64,000 nt of DNA from SHZL01 sp963784425 (GTDB lineage: Bacteria > Pseudomonadota > Gammaproteobacteria > Xanthomonadales > SZUA-36). Shown piece after piece: positions 1 to 9,001 of the stretch. The translations under genes and the position numbers were made by a program. The stretch is taken from NCBI GenBank assembly GCA_963784425.1, contig CAWARM010000015.1:1-64000 (forward strand), given 5' to 3'. The notes under the pieces were generated by a model, which saw nothing but the letters and a program-made list of their open reading frames with translations, was not told the origin of the DNA and searched no databases. Numbering within the stretch: the first letter of the stretch is position 1; each line of letters opens with the position of its first letter.

Positions 1-42
1 ACTTGCGACGCAGTGACGCCTACCGGAGGGTAAAGCGAAGCC

Positions 43-1734
43 ATGAACCACGCATCCTTGAGCTATGCAAAAGGCCCCACCGACCGGCCTTTGCTGGATC
101 TGACCATTGGCGCAATGCTCGACCAGACCGTTGCGCTCTACCCGGAAAATGATGCCCTGGTTTCCCTGCACCAGGGCTTGCGCTACACCTACCGGGAGTT
201 CCAGGCTGAGGTAGATCAATGTGCGCGTGCCTTGCTGGCCATCGGCCTGAAAAAAGGCGACCGCATCGGTATCTGGTCGCCCAATTATGCCGAGTGGAGC
301 ATCCTGCAATTTGGCAGCAGTAAAATCGGCGCCATCCTGGTGAACATCAATCCCAGCTATCGCGTGCACGAACTGGAGTATGCACTGCAGTTGACGGGCT
401 GTTCAGCGCTGGTGATTGCCACGCAATTCAAGACCTCAAACTATACCGACATGCTGCTGGAACTTGCCCCGGAGCTGGGTCACTGCGCGCCGGGCGAGTT
501 GCAATCACAGCGCCTGCCGGAACTTCAATCGGTGATCCGCCTCGGCGATGAAGCGCTGGCCGGCCTGTGGCGCTGGCAGGATTTCATGCGATTCGGTGAC
601 CGGGTCGGCAACGAAGAACTGGAGCAGCAGCGGGCAGCCCTGTCGGCGCACGACCCCATCAACATCCAGTTCACCAGCGGCACCACGGGGCGGCCCAAGG
701 GGGCAACCCTGAGCCATCACAATATTCTCAACAACGCTGTGTGCGCCGCAGAGTTGATGAACTTCAGCAACCGGGACCGGCTGGTGATCCCGGTCCCCCT
801 GTATCACTGCTTTGGCATGGTGGCGGGTACCCTGGTGTGCGTCAGCCAGGGGGCAACCATGGTACTGCCCGGCGCTGCCTTTGATCCCGGCGAGGCGCTG
901 ACCGCCGTCCAGGCAGAGCGTGCAACTGCCCTGCACGGGGTGCCCACCATGTTCATTGCAGAGCTGGCGCACCCGGAATTTGACCGTTTTGATTTGAGCA
1001 GCCTGCGCACAGGCCTCATGGGGGGTTCCCCCTGCCCGGTTGAAGTCATGAACGCAGTCATCGGACGCATGCACGTCAGGGAAATGGAAATTGTCTATGG
1101 CATGACTGAAACCAGCCCGGTGGCGACCCAAACCCGCCGGGATGCTCCGGTGGAAAGGCGGGTTGGGACGGTTGGCCAGGTTCACCCGCACGTGGAGATC
1201 AAGATCATCGATCCGGCCAGCGGTGAGACTGTGGCGCTTGGAGTACCGGGAGAGTTTTGCACCAGGGGATACAACGTCATGCTGGGGTATTGGAATGACC
1301 CTGCACAAACCGCGGCCGCGATCGACTCCGCGGGCTGGATGCATACCGGTGACCTCGCCACGCTGGACGAAGAAGGCTATGCCCGCATTGTCGGGCGCAT
1401 CAAGGACATGATCATCCGTGGTGGAGAAAACGTCTATCCGCGCGAAGTGGAGGATTTTCTCTATACCCACCCGGCCATCAGGGATGTGCAGGTCATCGGT
1501 GTTCCTGATGCCCTTTTTGGTGAAGAGGTCATGGCGTGGATTGCCCTGCGCGATGGCGCCTTGGCTACTGAAGAGGGCATCAAGGACTTCTGCCGCGGAG
1601 AAATTGCCCACTACAAAATTCCGCGCTACATCAAGTTCGTCACGCAATTCCCCATGACCGTTACCGGCAAAATACAAAAGTTCGAGATGCGCAAACAAAG
1701 CATCGCGGAACTGGGCCTGACACAGGGCACGTAG
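43..1734 (+). CDS. AMP-binding fatty-acyl-CoA synthetase
   Basis: A 563-residue member of the ANL adenylating superfamily, which activates a carboxylic acid with ATP and transfers it to CoA. The AMP-binding signature FTSGTTGRPKG is at about residues 210-220, the YGMTETSP motif near 351-358, a TGDL motif near 430, and the C-terminal MTVTGKIQK motif with the catalytic lysine near 540. Length is normal for medium/long-chain acyl-CoA synthetases of the FadD/AcsM type. The start follows a good ribosome binding site, GGAGG, 13 bases upstream. The exact acid cannot be read from sequence; a short/medium-chain or branched acid is as plausible as a long-chain one. The gene is followed on the same strand by the SIMPL gene, with no obvious functional tie. 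Confidence 0.9.
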   Translation: MNHASLSYAKGPTDRPLLDLTIGAMLDQTVALYPENDALVSLHQGLRYTYREFQAEVDQCARALLAIGLKKGDRIGIWSPNYAEWSILQFGSSKIGAILVNINPSYRVHELEYALQLTGCSALVIATQFKTSNYTDMLLELAPELGHCAPGELQSQRLPELQSVIRLGDEALAGLWRWQDFMRFGDRVGNEELEQQRAALSAHDPINIQFTSGTTGRPKGATLSHHNILNNAVCAAELMNFSNRDRLVIPVPLYHCFGMVAGTLVCVSQGATMVLPGAAFDPGEALTAVQAERATALHGVPTMFIAELAHPEFDRFDLSSLRTGLMGGSPCPVEVMNAVIGRMHVREMEIVYGMTETSPVATQTRRDAPVERRVGTVGQVHPHVEIKIIDPASGETVALGVPGEFCTRGYNVMLGYWNDPAQTAAAIDSAGWMHTGDLATLDEEGYARIVGRIKDMIIRGGENVYPREVEDFLYTHPAIRDVQVIGVPDALFGEEVMAWIALRDGALATEEGIKDFCRGEIAHYKIPRYIKFVTQFPMTVTGKIQKFEMRKQSIAELGLTQGT

Positions 1735-1791
1735 CAGGGCTAAAATGACTTGGGAATACAGAATTCACTACGGATGCTTTGAGGAAAACGC

Positions 1792-2511
1792 ATGATGAAT
1801 GGGAAAGGCGGCAGCAATTGGGTGTTGGGCGTGTTTATTCTCCTGGGGCTGGCGTCACTGGGATACCTGCTCGGCGATGCGGCGATCCGCTACAAGGAAT
1901 ATGAGCGCACGGTTACCGTCAAGGGGCTGTCGGAGAAGGAGTTTCCCGCTGACATCGTGATCTGGCCTATCCAGTTCACCGAAGCCAGCAATGACCTGAC
2001 GGCCCTGTATGACGGGCTGCAAAAGACCACCGGGAAAATCACCGAATACCTGAAATCATCCGGCATTGATGCGGGCGAGGTAACCGTATCAACTCCACTT
2101 ATCACGGACCGGTCCGCGCAAAGCTGGGGTGACAACGCAGGTGTCCAGTTCCGCTATGTCGCCAACCAGACCGTTACCGTGTACTCAAAGGAAGTTGCGA
2201 AGGTTCAGGCGGCCATGGGCGGCCTGGTGGAACTCGGCAAGCAGGGCATCGTTCTTTCGGGCGACCCGTACCAGAATGCCGTGCAATACCTGTTCACCCG
2301 GCTCAACGAGGTCAAACCCGCCATGATCGAGGAAGCCACGCGGCAGGCACGCGAAGTGGGACTGAAGTTCGCTGCAGACTCCAACAGCAAGCTCGGCAAA
2401 ATCCGCCAGGCTACCCAGGGACAGTTCACCATTGAACCACGCGACACCAACAATCCGCACATCAAGAACGTGCGGGTGGTTTCAACTGTGGAATATTACC
2501 TTTCGGATTGA
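1792..2511 (+). CDS. SIMPL domain (DUF541) membrane-anchored protein
   Basis: A 239-residue protein with one N-terminal hydrophobic segment at about residues 10-30 (signal anchor or uncleaved signal) followed by a SIMPL/DUF541 domain. The family hallmark, a conserved segment beginning TVTVKGLSEKEFPADI, is at about 40-56. SIMPL proteins are periplasmic or outer-membrane associated and have been linked to stress tolerance and (in BP26) to ring-like oligomers; the molecular role is not established. The start has GAGGAAAA upstream and a second ATG immediately after the first, so either could be used. It converges with the PIN toxin gene downstream. Confidence 0.85.
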   Translation: MMNGKGGSNWVLGVFILLGLASLGYLLGDAAIRYKEYERTVTVKGLSEKEFPADIVIWPIQFTEASNDLTALYDGLQKTTGKITEYLKSSGIDAGEVTVSTPLITDRSAQSWGDNAGVQFRYVANQTVTVYSKEVAKVQAAMGGLVELGKQGIVLSGDPYQNAVQYLFTRLNEVKPAMIEEATRQAREVGLKFAADSNSKLGKIRQATQGQFTIEPRDTNNPHIKNVRVVSTVEYYLSD

Positions 2512-2542
2512 TATCCGACTGGTCGCCGGCCACCTTTTGCTT

Positions 2543-2920
2543 TCATGCTTTCTTTTGCCAGAAGAGCACTTCCGGCAACCCTTTAAAGTGCGCATCGGAT
2601 GTCACAAGCTGTCCCCCAACAGCAAGGCTGGTGGCATACACGATGGCATCCGCCATGGCGAGTTTGTGGCGTATGGCAAGGTCGGCGGCCGATAGTGCGA
2701 TACGCGTGTCGAGCGGGCGCACCAGGCAGGCTTCGGTGATGCCGACCACATCCAGAGCAGTGGCTTCATCTTTTTCCCGCAGGCACCATTTGTACAGTTC
2801 GAACTGCACCAGCGTTGGAACGATCAGGTTTTCGTTGTCTGCCAAATAGGGCGCGTACTCATCCGCCAGTGCGCCATCGATCAGCCACTCGATCCAGCCA
2901 CACGTGTCCACTACGTGCAT
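2543..2920 (-). CDS. PIN-domain ribonuclease toxin (VapC-like)
   Basis: A 125-residue PIN-domain protein, the usual size of a VapC toxin, which cleaves RNA (often tRNA or rRNA) using Mg2+ bound by acidic residues. Candidate catalytic acids are in the expected places: D5 (VVDTCGW), E41, D91 (MADAIVYA) and D109 (TSDAHF). Its start overlaps the stop codon of the upstream AbrB-type antitoxin by one base (TGATG), so the two are translationally coupled. The context strongly supports a type II toxin-antitoxin pair. Confidence 0.9.
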   Translation of the reverse strand: MHVVDTCGWIEWLIDGALADEYAPYLADNENLIVPTLVQFELYKWCLREKDEATALDVVGITEACLVRPLDTRIALSAADLAIRHKLAMADAIVYATSLAVGGQLVTSDAHFKGLPEVLFWQKKA

Positions 2921-3129
2921 CAGGTACGCTCTGTTCGGTCGCGAACGTTTTTGGTGTTGGCCCCCTTGAACAGACCACGCACATCGCTCATTTCGCGGCG
3001 CGGGATCATGATGATAGCGTCGCCCTTGGCGACAAACACGAACTGCTGCCCGGCCTTAAGTCCGAGGTCATTGCGAAATGCCTTGGGTATGCCAATTTGA
3101 AATTTCTCGCTGAGGGTTGCGGTGTACAT
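2920..3129 (-). CDS. AbrB/SpoVT-fold antitoxin of the PIN toxin
   Basis: A 69-residue protein with an N-terminal swapped-hairpin AbrB/MazE DNA-binding domain (about residues 1-45; SEKFQIGIPKAFRNDLGLKAGQ) and a basic, polar C-terminal tail that would bind and neutralise the toxin. A strong ribosome binding site, AAGGAG, lies just upstream. It is the first gene of a two-gene operon with the PIN toxin. A sigma-70 promoter and an inverted repeat straddling the start codon lie directly upstream, as expected for an autorepressed pair. Confidence 0.88.
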   Translation of the reverse strand: MYTATLSEKFQIGIPKAFRNDLGLKAGQQFVFVAKGDAIIMIPRREMSDVRGLFKGANTKNVRDRTERT

Positions 3130-3167
3130 TCTTACTCCTTTTGCATCTATCTGTGTTTTGTAAGAAT
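3128..3167 (-). promoter_or_regulatory. Likely operator of the toxin-antitoxin operon (inverted repeat)
   Basis: A perfect 8-base inverted repeat: ATTCTTAC at 3128-3135 and GTAAGAAT at 3160-3167. One arm overlaps the antitoxin start codon, the other overlaps the -10 hexamer of the predicted promoter. This is the geometry expected of a site where the AbrB-type antitoxin represses its own operon. That the antitoxin binds here is inference. Confidence 0.5.
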
Positions 3168-3191
3168 ACCGGGCGAGGCGTTTGAATTCAA
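3163..3191 (-). promoter_or_regulatory. Sigma-70 promoter of the toxin-antitoxin operon
   Basis: On the minus strand, a -35 hexamer TTGAAT (3191-3186) and a -10 hexamer TATTCT (3168-3163) are separated by 17 bases. Transcription would start about 25-30 bases upstream of the antitoxin start codon. Confidence 0.55.
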
Positions 3192-3382
3192 CAGTAATTC
3201 CATTTTTGGCGCTTCCCCAATCATAGTGGATGAATCACCGTTTCAGGCCTGCTGGCTAGAGGTTCCAACCGGCTGAAATTTTGCTTAAAAAATCCAAATT
3301 TAATTTCATTTAACTCTATGAATACGCTTGATTAATCATAAATAGTACTATATATTTGTATAGTATCTTATTTAAGGTGATT

Positions 3383-4756
3383 ATGATGATTTCTCCAGGC
3401 TGCACGGACACTTCCAACGCCTTCAAAGACGCCCACTTCGCCCAGGCTAACCAGCGCCTTCAGCACATTGAACACCTGGAAGACCAGATCACAGAGTTGG
3501 CTGCGCATATTCACGCGGCCACGTTTCGTTTACTGGAACTGGTGCGTGAGTATGACGAGTGCGAAGGATGGGGTGGCAAGGGTTTGATTTCGTGTGCGCA
3601 TTGGCTGAACTGGAAGTGCGGCATTGACCTGGGTACGGCACGGGAGAAAGTGCGCGTGGCGCATGCGTTAAAAGAGTTGCCGCAGATCACTGAAGAATTT
3701 CGGCTTGGCCGCGTGAGTTATTCCAAGGTACGCGCGATGACAAGGGTGGCCACCCCAAAAAATGAAGACTACCTGCTGATGATCGCGCGGCATGGCACCG
3801 CAGTGCACGTCGAACGCCTGGTGCATAATTACCGCAAGGTCAAGCGCATTGAAGCATTAGAGAAGGAAAATACCCGCCATGCCCAACGCGAACTCCACTG
3901 GTATGCGGATGATGAGGGTTACTGGGTGATACGCGGTCGCTTAACCGCGGAGCAAGGCGCCCTGGTGCAAGCCGTGATGGAACAGGTCATGGAAGAAGAC
4001 TTCTGCGAACAACGAGACGTTCCCGCGGGAATTTCTTGCACTGAACTGGCTGATGAAATCCATTCCCGCCCTGAACCCATTGCACTGCGCCGTGCCGATG
4101 CACTGGTGCGCATGGCACAAGGGTATTCAAGTCAAGCCGACAGCAACAGCGCGGATCGCTTCATGGTGCATGTGCATACCGATATGGAAACGCTCAGGGC
4201 CGATGGGCTCAACGGCCAGGCCGAACTGGAAGACGGTGGGAACATCTGCGCGGAAACTGCCCGGCGCGTATCTTGCGATGCCGGTCTGGTGCATTGGCTG
4301 GACAGTTCTGAGGGCGAGCCCCTCAGCATCGGGCGTAAAACCCGCACCATTCCACCTGCGATACGCCGCGCCCTGCAGAGACGCGATGGCGGTTGCCGTT
4401 TCCCCGGTTGCACCAATACGCACTTTGTCGATGCGCATCACATCCAGCATTGGGCCGATGGCGGCGAAACGGCGATGGAGAATCTGGTGTTGCTGTGCCG
4501 CCATCATCACCGGTTGGTGCATGAAGGCGGTTTTGGGCTTAATCGATCGGCCGACAGGGTCGTTGTGTTCACCAATCCAGCGGGCGAAGGCATTCCAACA
4601 GGTCCGGCAAGAAATTCCCGCGGGAACGCCTGGTCACTTTTTGAACAGCACAGCGAATCCGGCATCCACATCACCCCCAGAACCGCCCAGAGTCAGTGGC
4701 TGGGAGAAAAAATGGACGACGACATGGCCATCCAGGTGATGTTGCAGTTGGAATAG
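3383..4756 (+). CDS. DUF222 and HNH endonuclease domain protein
   Basis: A 457-residue protein of the DUF222-HNH family (related to the mycobacterial 13E12 repeat proteins). The N-terminal two thirds is the helical DUF222 region. The C-terminal HNH nuclease domain at about residues 338-385 has paired cysteines (CRFPGC, LLC), the histidine pair DAHHIQHW and a final CRHHHRLVHEGG. Function is unknown; these proteins are often multicopy and linked to mobile DNA. The ATG at 3383 (or 3386) is preferred because AAGGTGA lies just upstream; a TTG at 3356 is in frame but without a site. The 100 bases upstream are very AT-rich compared with the surroundings, which suggests recent acquisition. Confidence 0.85.
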   Translation: MMISPGCTDTSNAFKDAHFAQANQRLQHIEHLEDQITELAAHIHAATFRLLELVREYDECEGWGGKGLISCAHWLNWKCGIDLGTAREKVRVAHALKELPQITEEFRLGRVSYSKVRAMTRVATPKNEDYLLMIARHGTAVHVERLVHNYRKVKRIEALEKENTRHAQRELHWYADDEGYWVIRGRLTAEQGALVQAVMEQVMEEDFCEQRDVPAGISCTELADEIHSRPEPIALRRADALVRMAQGYSSQADSNSADRFMVHVHTDMETLRADGLNGQAELEDGGNICAETARRVSCDAGLVHWLDSSEGEPLSIGRKTRTIPPAIRRALQRRDGGCRFPGCTNTHFVDAHHIQHWADGGETAMENLVLLCRHHHRLVHEGGFGLNRSADRVVVFTNPAGEGIPTGPARNSRGNAWSLFEQHSESGIHITPRTAQSQWLGEKMDDDMAIQVMLQLE

Positions 4757-4856
4757 TGACCAGACTGCCCACTATGATCAGAGGGGAGCCCCATTTTTGA
4801 ACCAGTAGCGGAGTGCTGTGGAGACAGTCAAAGGACGTGCTTCATCCGATACGCTC

Positions 4857-4870
4857 TTGACCCAGATCAA
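4857..4870 (+). promoter_or_regulatory. ANR/FNR-type box upstream of the YbaK-like gene
   Basis: The sequence TTGAC-CCAG-ATCAA matches the ANR consensus TTGA(C/T)-N4-(A/G)TCAA. A plausible -10 hexamer TACAAT follows at 4903-4908, so the box would be centred near -51. This is between the usual activating positions, so the site is possible rather than certain. It suggests oxygen-responsive control of the downstream deacylase. Confidence 0.4.
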
Positions 4871-4937
4871 GCCCGCATCTGCTGCTTGGGCGATGCCAGG
4901 ACTACAATCAATCAAGGGAGTCTGACAGGAGAAAATC

Positions 4938-5447
4938 ATGGCCATTGCGAAAACACTGAAATCGTATCTCGACCGGCACAATGTGCCCTATGACATGGTG
5001 CACCACGCGCACACCCAATCGGCGCTTGATTCAGCGTTTTCTGCCCATGTACCTGTTCATCAACTGGCCAAGGCCGTGGTGATGGAAGACCTGCATGGCT
5101 ACGTGGTCGCGGTCATTCCCAGTGACAACCGGCTCAATGTGCGCTGGGTCAACGAGGAACTGGATCGCGAATTGCATCTGTGCAGCGAAGACAAACTCAG
5201 GAAGTTGTTCAGCGACTGCGACAGTGGAGCGGTGCCGGCACTGGCAAGCGCCTATGACTTACCGGTGATTTGGGATGACCGCCTGCTGCATGTCGCCGAT
5301 ATCTATATCGAAGCCGGCGACCATGAGCACCTCGTGCACCTGCTCGGCAGGGATTTCCGCGAAATGATGGAGATGCTGCCGCACAGCATGATCAGCCGCA
5401 GCGCTGAAACGATGGCGGCCGATGGCTCCCGGGCCTGGCCAGGTTAG
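4938..5447 (+). CDS. YbaK/prolyl-tRNA editing domain deacylase
   Basis: A 169-residue protein of the YbaK/EbsC family. Such proteins hydrolyse wrongly aminoacylated tRNAs (for example Cys-tRNAPro or Ala-tRNAPro) in the cytoplasm, or act as stand-alone relatives of the ProRS insertion domain. The core covers about residues 5-150, with the AKAVVMED and AVIPSDNRLN segments typical of the family. The start is supported by AGGAG eight bases upstream. The last 20 residues are variable. It stands alone and converges with the SulP gene. The tRNA substrate cannot be told from sequence. Confidence 0.85.
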   Translation: MAIAKTLKSYLDRHNVPYDMVHHAHTQSALDSAFSAHVPVHQLAKAVVMEDLHGYVVAVIPSDNRLNVRWVNEELDRELHLCSEDKLRKLFSDCDSGAVPALASAYDLPVIWDDRLLHVADIYIEAGDHEHLVHLLGRDFREMMEMLPHSMISRSAETMAADGSRAWPG

Positions 5448-5490
5448 AGGATACGGGATAGCGGACGCCAGGATAGCCCGGATTATTGTT

Positions 5491-7228
5491 TCAGCCAGGC
5501 TGGCTCGCTGTTCCTGTTCCTGTCCTGCCCTGGAACTCATCGACCGCATCGGCCAGTGAGACTTTGCGGCCAATGTGGCCAACACTATCCTCCAGTCCTT
5601 CGGCGCGCAGGATATCGCGCACCGAAGCATGCGCCATGACCAGCCGCAAGCGCACGCCCGCTGCCTGCAGTTCAGCCTGCAAATTCGCCAGCAACTTCGC
5701 GCCAGCGAGGTCGACCATGGGGGATGTCGACAGATCGCATATGACCAGCTTGGGCGCTTCGGCCATTGCGCGGATCTTCTCCCAAAAGACTTCCCGTACG
5801 TGCTCGACGTTGAAGTAGAGCAGCGCCGCTTCGGTCCGGAACAGCAGCACGCCCGGAATTTCTTCGTTTTCCGGATGACGCCCGATGTCGGAGTAATAAC
5901 GACTGCCCGGGATGCGGCCGAGGAAGGCCACATGCGGGTTCGCGGTTCGGCGTATCAGCAACAACAGCGAAACCACGACCGCCACGATGACGCCATCGAG
6001 AATGCCCAGCAGCAACACGCCAGCAAAGGCAATCATCGATACGCTGAATTCGAAACGGCTGACCCGCCACAGATGCCGCAGCTCGCCAATGTCGATCAAG
6101 CCCTTCACAGCCACCAGCACGATGGCGGCAAGCACCACGGTGGGCAGATTGCTTAACAAGCCCGCAAGATACATCAGGCACAGGCCGATGGTGGCCGAGG
6201 CGAACACCAGTGCGAGAGGCGTTTTGGCCCCGGCCTTGGCATTCACCGAGGACTGCGACAGGCCGCCCGCCACCGGGTAGGCCTGGAACAGCCCTGCAGC
6301 GAGGTTGGCCACGCCCAGGCCGAGCAATTCCTGGCGCGGATTAACCTCCTCCGCCCTGCGCCAGGGCCCGTGCCGCGGAAACGCTTTCCACGTAGGCCAG
6401 CAGCAGGCAGGCAAACGCCAGGGGCATCACTCCGTCCACATCGCGCACTCGCAGCTCCGGCGGGCGGAAGCCAGGCAGGCCCGTTGGCAGTTCGCCGACA
6501 ATTTTGAAGCCAAGCTCGGCCAGCGGCGTCACCGACAACACAATGATGGAAAGCACCACCACCAGCAGGGCGATCGGCTGGCCGGGCAGGAATTTCTCCC
6601 CGAGCAGCAGCAACGCGAGCGCAACCAGGCCAAAAGCCAACACCGCGAGGTTGGCGTCGGGAAGCTGACCAGCGAGAACGGCGACGCGCTCAAAAAAGTA
6701 CTCCCCGCCGCCCTTGACCCCGAACAGCTTGGGTAACTGGGTCATGGCGATGGTCAGCGCTGCTCCCGCTTTGAAACCAAGCAGGATGGTTTCGGAGATG
6801 AAGTTGACCAGCGAGCTCAAGCGCAGCAGCCACGCCACCAGGCACATGCCCGCAATGACCAGCGCGGTCAGCGCCGCAATGTCAGCCCAGCGCTGCGGGT
6901 CACCTGCGGCCATGCCCGCAACCGTGACGCCGACCAGCATCGAAATTGCCGAGGTGGGCCCGATCGCAAGCTGCCGCGATGAGCCAAACAAAGCATAAAA
7001 CAGGCCCCCGACCAGGTAGCAGTAAATACCGTACTGCGGCGGCAGACCGGCAAGGGATGCATAGGCGAGCGACACCGGAATGCCATAGGCCGCCAGCGTG
7101 ACGCCGGCGATCGCGTCGCGCGGGAGCCATTGCAGTTGATAGGCAGGCACCCACTGTGCCGGGGGAAAAGCCGCGCGCCATCCGCGTACCGGAGTCTTGA
7201 TGGCGAGTGCGTTCGCCGCTGTGCTCAC
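5491..7228 (-). pseudogene. SulP-family anion transporter with STAS domain, one frameshift
   Basis: A SulP (SLC26-like) inner-membrane anion transporter, about 578 residues once repaired: transmembrane region in the first 420 residues and a cytoplasmic STAS domain at about 450-560. SulP proteins carry sulfate, bicarbonate or other anions. The reading frame changes at about 6347-6358 within the conserved stretch after AYVESVSAARALAQ: removing one G of the GGG at 6354-6356 restores AEEVNPRQELLGLG. The fragments as read are 6341-7228 and 5491-6360. The GTG start at 7228 overlaps the DUF2252 stop (GTGA), so the two genes form a coupled operon. The frameshift may be a sequencing error; if real, it removes the last transmembrane segments and the STAS domain. 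Confidence 0.75.
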
Positions 7229-8648
7229 AAATCTTCCTCCACCAGCGCCTTGATGCGGCCCTGGCATTCACCGCCTTCACGAGCGCTGCATGATCGCGAA
7301 CCGTCTGGTCCGCATAGGCCAGCGCGAAATCGCCGAGCGCCTGGTCAAAAACGTCCGATTTGCCCAGATAGCCGCTGATCGTCGCTGCATTTCCGGACTT
7401 GGCGTGGGCACGGGCCAGTACCGTGCCGCAGATTTCCGCAAACCGGTTCAATTGCTCCGTCGAAAGTCCCTCCAACGGGATGGAAAATTTCATGTCCCGC
7501 AACTGTCGACCAAAGAAATGGTAACCGCTCCGCCCCATGGTCCAGCCCAGGAAAATGTCACTGGATGATTGCATCAGTCGTTGTCCCACGACGACCCGTT
7601 GGCCTTGATTCTTGTAGACGCTTTTCCCCGCATACGGCGCAAGCACCGAGGGACAGGCCTCCTTGAACTGGAGCAGGAGCGGATGGCCTTCCGCGGAAAA
7701 GAACAGACCGACGAAGCAGCGCGTACCCACGCTGCCAATGCCGACCACTTTCACCGCCCAGTCTTCCAGGTGGTAGCGATCAAACAGAACACGGCGCTCG
7801 TCGGGCAGCGACAGGCGGTAGTCGGCCATGCGCTTCATCAATCCTTTTTTTCGCATCCTTGATCGCGGAATGGAACAGAATCGGTGGCTGATCCACCAGG
7901 CGGCGCTGACCACGGGCCCCGGACGTCAGCTTGGGTACCAGGTACTCGCCGATACGCTCGGTGGGCTTTCTCGCCATGTCCGCGCCGCAATTTTCTTTGC
8001 CTTGGCGTCCGGCGCCTGGTCGATCAGGGATTGCACGTCCAGGTGCTCGTACCAGACATCCAGCGGGCTCTTTTTCGAACACTCACGCAGGTGCTCCCGG
8101 TAAGCACGTGCGCAGGCAACGGCAGCGTCTCGCCCCTCTTCGTCGGAGAGCCGGTTGTCGCGCGCGGCCACAACAAAGCTCGCCCCCAGGCGTTTGACAT
8201 CCCACTCCCAGGGCGCCGGCAGCGTTTCGTCGAAATCGTTCATGTCGAACACCAGGTTGCGCTCCGGCGTCGCGAACATGCCGAAATTCAGCAGATGGCA
8301 ATCCCCGCAGGCCTGCACCCGCAGGCCGGTGGACGGGGAGTCGTGGAAAGATCGATAAGCCATCAGTCCCGCAGAGCCGCGCAGGAACGTGAAGGGACTG
8401 CGCAGCATGCGGCCATAGCGGATAGGGACCAGTTCCTGCATTCGATCCCGATTGGATTCTTCCAGCACGGCGATGGGGTCGCGTTGTTTGTCCGGTCGTT
8501 TCCATTTGGCATGGCTGGCGCGCGGTACCGTGTCGCGCAGCACTTTACCGGCGGCAAGACACTCATCGCGGGTGAGAAAATCCTGCACAGGCTCTTCCTT
8601 GCTGACCTTTTTCCTGGATTTGTGAGTCCCGTGCTTGGTGGTTACCAT
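7225..8648 (-). pseudogene. DUF2252 protein, three frameshifts
   Basis: A DUF2252 family protein (kinase-like fold, function unknown), about 474 residues when repaired. The N-terminal half shows the family motifs VQACGDCHLLNFG and FDMNDFDET. The frame changes three times: near 7975-7985 (one base missing before MARKPTERIGEYLVPK), at the T-run 7845-7851 (one extra base; six would restore KDAKKGLMKRMADYRL), and near 7262-7266 (one base missing; the true end reads QGRIKALVEEDL then stop at 7227-7225). The sum of changes returns a whole number of codons. The start at 8648 has GGAGGT seven bases upstream and fits the predicted transcription start near 8675; a longer start at 8681 would lie upstream of it. 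The gene is coupled to the SulP gene by a 4-base overlap. Confidence 0.75.
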
Positions 8649-8681
8649 GGCTTGCACCTCCCTATCCGGCTGGTCTGTCAA

Positions 8682-8723
8682 AGCTTAGGCTCAAACACAG
8701 TTGGCGGTCTTGATGAAAATCAA
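8682..8723 (-). promoter_or_regulatory. ANR/FNR box and promoter of the DUF2252-SulP operon
   Basis: A perfect FNR/ANR palindrome, TTGAT-GAAA-ATCAA, at 8710-8723. On the minus strand a TAAGCT -10 element lies at 8687-8682, which would place transcription start near 8675 and the box centre at -41.5, the classic activating position for FNR-type regulators. No good -35 hexamer is present, as expected of such promoters. This predicts induction at low oxygen. Confidence 0.6.
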
Positions 8724-8754
8724 GGCTGCAGATCGTGACTGTGTAATGCTGCCC

Positions 8755-8918
8755 AGGAGCCTGTCTGACTTAACCGATCGTAGCGAGGGAAAGCCGATTT
8801 GAGGCAGATGTTTCGCTCTTTTGAGGCGAATAGCACCGCTATTTAACGAGAAAGAGCGGAAGATATGACCAAATTCGGCTTTGCCGCAGTAGATCAGTGT
8901 TAAGTCCGACAGGCTCCT
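8755..8918. mobile_element. 164-base hairpin element with terminal inverted repeats (MITE-like)
   Basis: Terminal inverted repeats AGGAGCCTGTCTGACTTAA (8755-8773) and TTAAGTCCGACAGGCTCCT (8900-8918) match at 18 of 19 positions. Inner arms also pair about the same centre (8836): AGCCGATTT with AAATTCGGCT, CGCTCTTT with AAAGAGCG, and AATAGC with GCTATT at the apex. The whole segment can therefore fold as one long hairpin. It encodes nothing. No target duplication is evident. It lies between two divergent transporter promoters and shares its design with the element at 62472-62632. Confidence 0.6.
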
Positions 8919-9001
8919 AGAGTTCTTCGGGTAGACTACTACCCGTTACACCGATCCACCAGAGCGGTTTTTTACTTTGTACGGCAGTCGGGGATAACCG
9001 C

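Noticed and set aside
505..1698. Long open frame on the minus strand across the acyl-CoA synthetase gene
   Set aside because: It is antisense to a well-supported gene, has no recognisable domain and is expected by chance in GC-rich coding DNA. The same applies to the long antisense frames over the atp, opp, decarboxylase and porin genes.
6341..6414. Programmed frameshift in the SulP gene
   Set aside because: There is no slippery heptamer with a downstream stem, and other genes show similar single-base breaks, so error or mutation is simpler.
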